From: Bacteroidota bacterium
Lineage (GTDB): Bacteria; Bacteroidota; Bacteroidia; Flavobacteriales; Flavobacteriaceae
Direction: 5' to 3'
Length of the DNA: 48,416 nt
Assembly: GCA_023390775.1 (NCBI GenBank)
Contig: JAEWCF010000051.1
Span: 1 to 48,416, forward strand
Of the stretch, positions 48,114 through 48,416 are shown in pieces (position 1 is the first letter of the stretch; the number at the start of each line of letters is the position of its first letter). A program made the translations under genes and the position numbers. The notes beneath the pieces are model-generated. The model was given only the letters and a program-made list of their open reading frames with translations, was not told the DNA's origin and searched no databases.

Positions 48114-48416
48114 ATCAAACCGCTCAGTTCGGCTTCGCTTCGGGAAGCGGTCGTTTTTATGTCCTTTCGTCTCTTTTATGTCTTGTCAAACCGCTCAGTT
48201 TGACTGTATCAAACCGCTCAGTTCGGCTTTGCCTCGGGTAGCGGTTTTTTTATGCCTTTTCGTCTAACTTATGTCTTATCAAACCACTCAGTTCGGCTTC
48301 GCCTCGGGTAGCAGTTTTTTTATGTCTTTTCGTCTAACTTATGTCTTATCAACCGCTTAGTTCGGCTTTGCCTCGGGTAGCGGTTTTTTTATGTCTTTTC
48401 GTCTCATTTATGTCCT
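48114..48416 (+). repeat. Tandem array of terminator-like units, running off the window
   Basis: Units of about 70 bp repeat: ATCAAACCGCTCAGTTCGGC, a loop, then a CTCGGGTAGCGGTTTTTTT end and ATGTCTTTTCGTC. Left arms lie at 48117, 48188, 48211, 48281 and 48351; right arms at 48146, 48240, 48310 and 48379. The unit at 48188 has lost its right arm. The 48281 unit reads AAACCACT/AGCAGTTT, so two of its pairs no longer match. Confidence 0.88.

Noticed and set aside
48114..48416. Possible CRISPR array
   Set aside because: Repeat and loop parts are both similar in all units; there are no unique spacers and no cas genes. It is a tandem terminator array.

Overview
The window is chromosomal DNA from a member of the Bacteroidota, most likely a Flavobacterium-like flavobacterium with G+C near one half, which is high for that group. 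The grounds are a gliding-motility gldD next to ssb and mutY, a secreted protein with a type IX secretion C-terminal signal, a TonB receptor with a riboswitch, promoter -7 boxes of the form TAnnTTTG, almost no Shine-Dalgarno sequences, and repeat families of a flavobacterial style. No tRNA, rRNA, integrase or CRISPR array was seen.

Region 1 (1-8.7 kb) is a biosynthetic cluster of unknown product. It holds three BchE-like radical SAM proteins (the first cut by the window edge), one SPASM-type radical SAM protein, two SAM methyltransferases and two GT-B glycosyltransferases, mostly with ATGA or TGATG overlaps. A convergent LacI-type regulator closes it. Region 2 (9.8-12.7 kb) is translation: rplM-rpsI, then rpsB and tsf, with terminators after rpsB and tsf.

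Region 3 (12.9-18.9 kb) encodes exported proteins: a T9SS cargo with L-domain repeats, then a compact six-gene operon of an outer membrane beta-barrel and five signal-peptide proteins. These include a tandem paralogue pair, a DUF6175-like protein and a protein that looks CsgG/FlgO-like. This operon is my best candidate for an undescribed envelope system. Region 4 (18.9-25.5 kb) is mixed housekeeping: queuosine-precursor transporter, tag, aat, a DUF3127 protein with an SSB-like tail, a flavin reductase, an orphan histidine kinase, HIT protein, greA, and two lipoproteins, one of them a Rieske-like fold without the histidine ligands.

Region 5 (25.6-32.5 kb, minus strand) begins with a TonB receptor under a TPP riboswitch, hence probably for thiamine. 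A genomic repeat sits in frame inside its signal-peptide coding region. Upstream lie arfB, DUF4301, a NadR-like kinase, PnuC/PnuT, GGGP synthase and a phosphopantetheinyl transferase. Region 6 (32.7-43.2 kb) has ahcY, a long repeat-rich gap, two tandem small lipoproteins, rplU-rpmA, an active/inactive M16 peptidase pair, a VOC protein, an EamA transporter and an HMA-domain lipoprotein. Region 7 (43.6-48.4 kb) has gldD, ssb, mutY, an HU gene, an unannotated 30-residue basic protein, an RNase E/G gene and, at the edge, a tandem array of terminator-like units.

Intergenic DNA is dominated by a few repeat families: long elements with GCGTGAGCG and GGCACGCCC ends, palindromes built on ACCTCAAAGG, 85-bp and 203-bp tandem duplications, and short phrase-like repeats.
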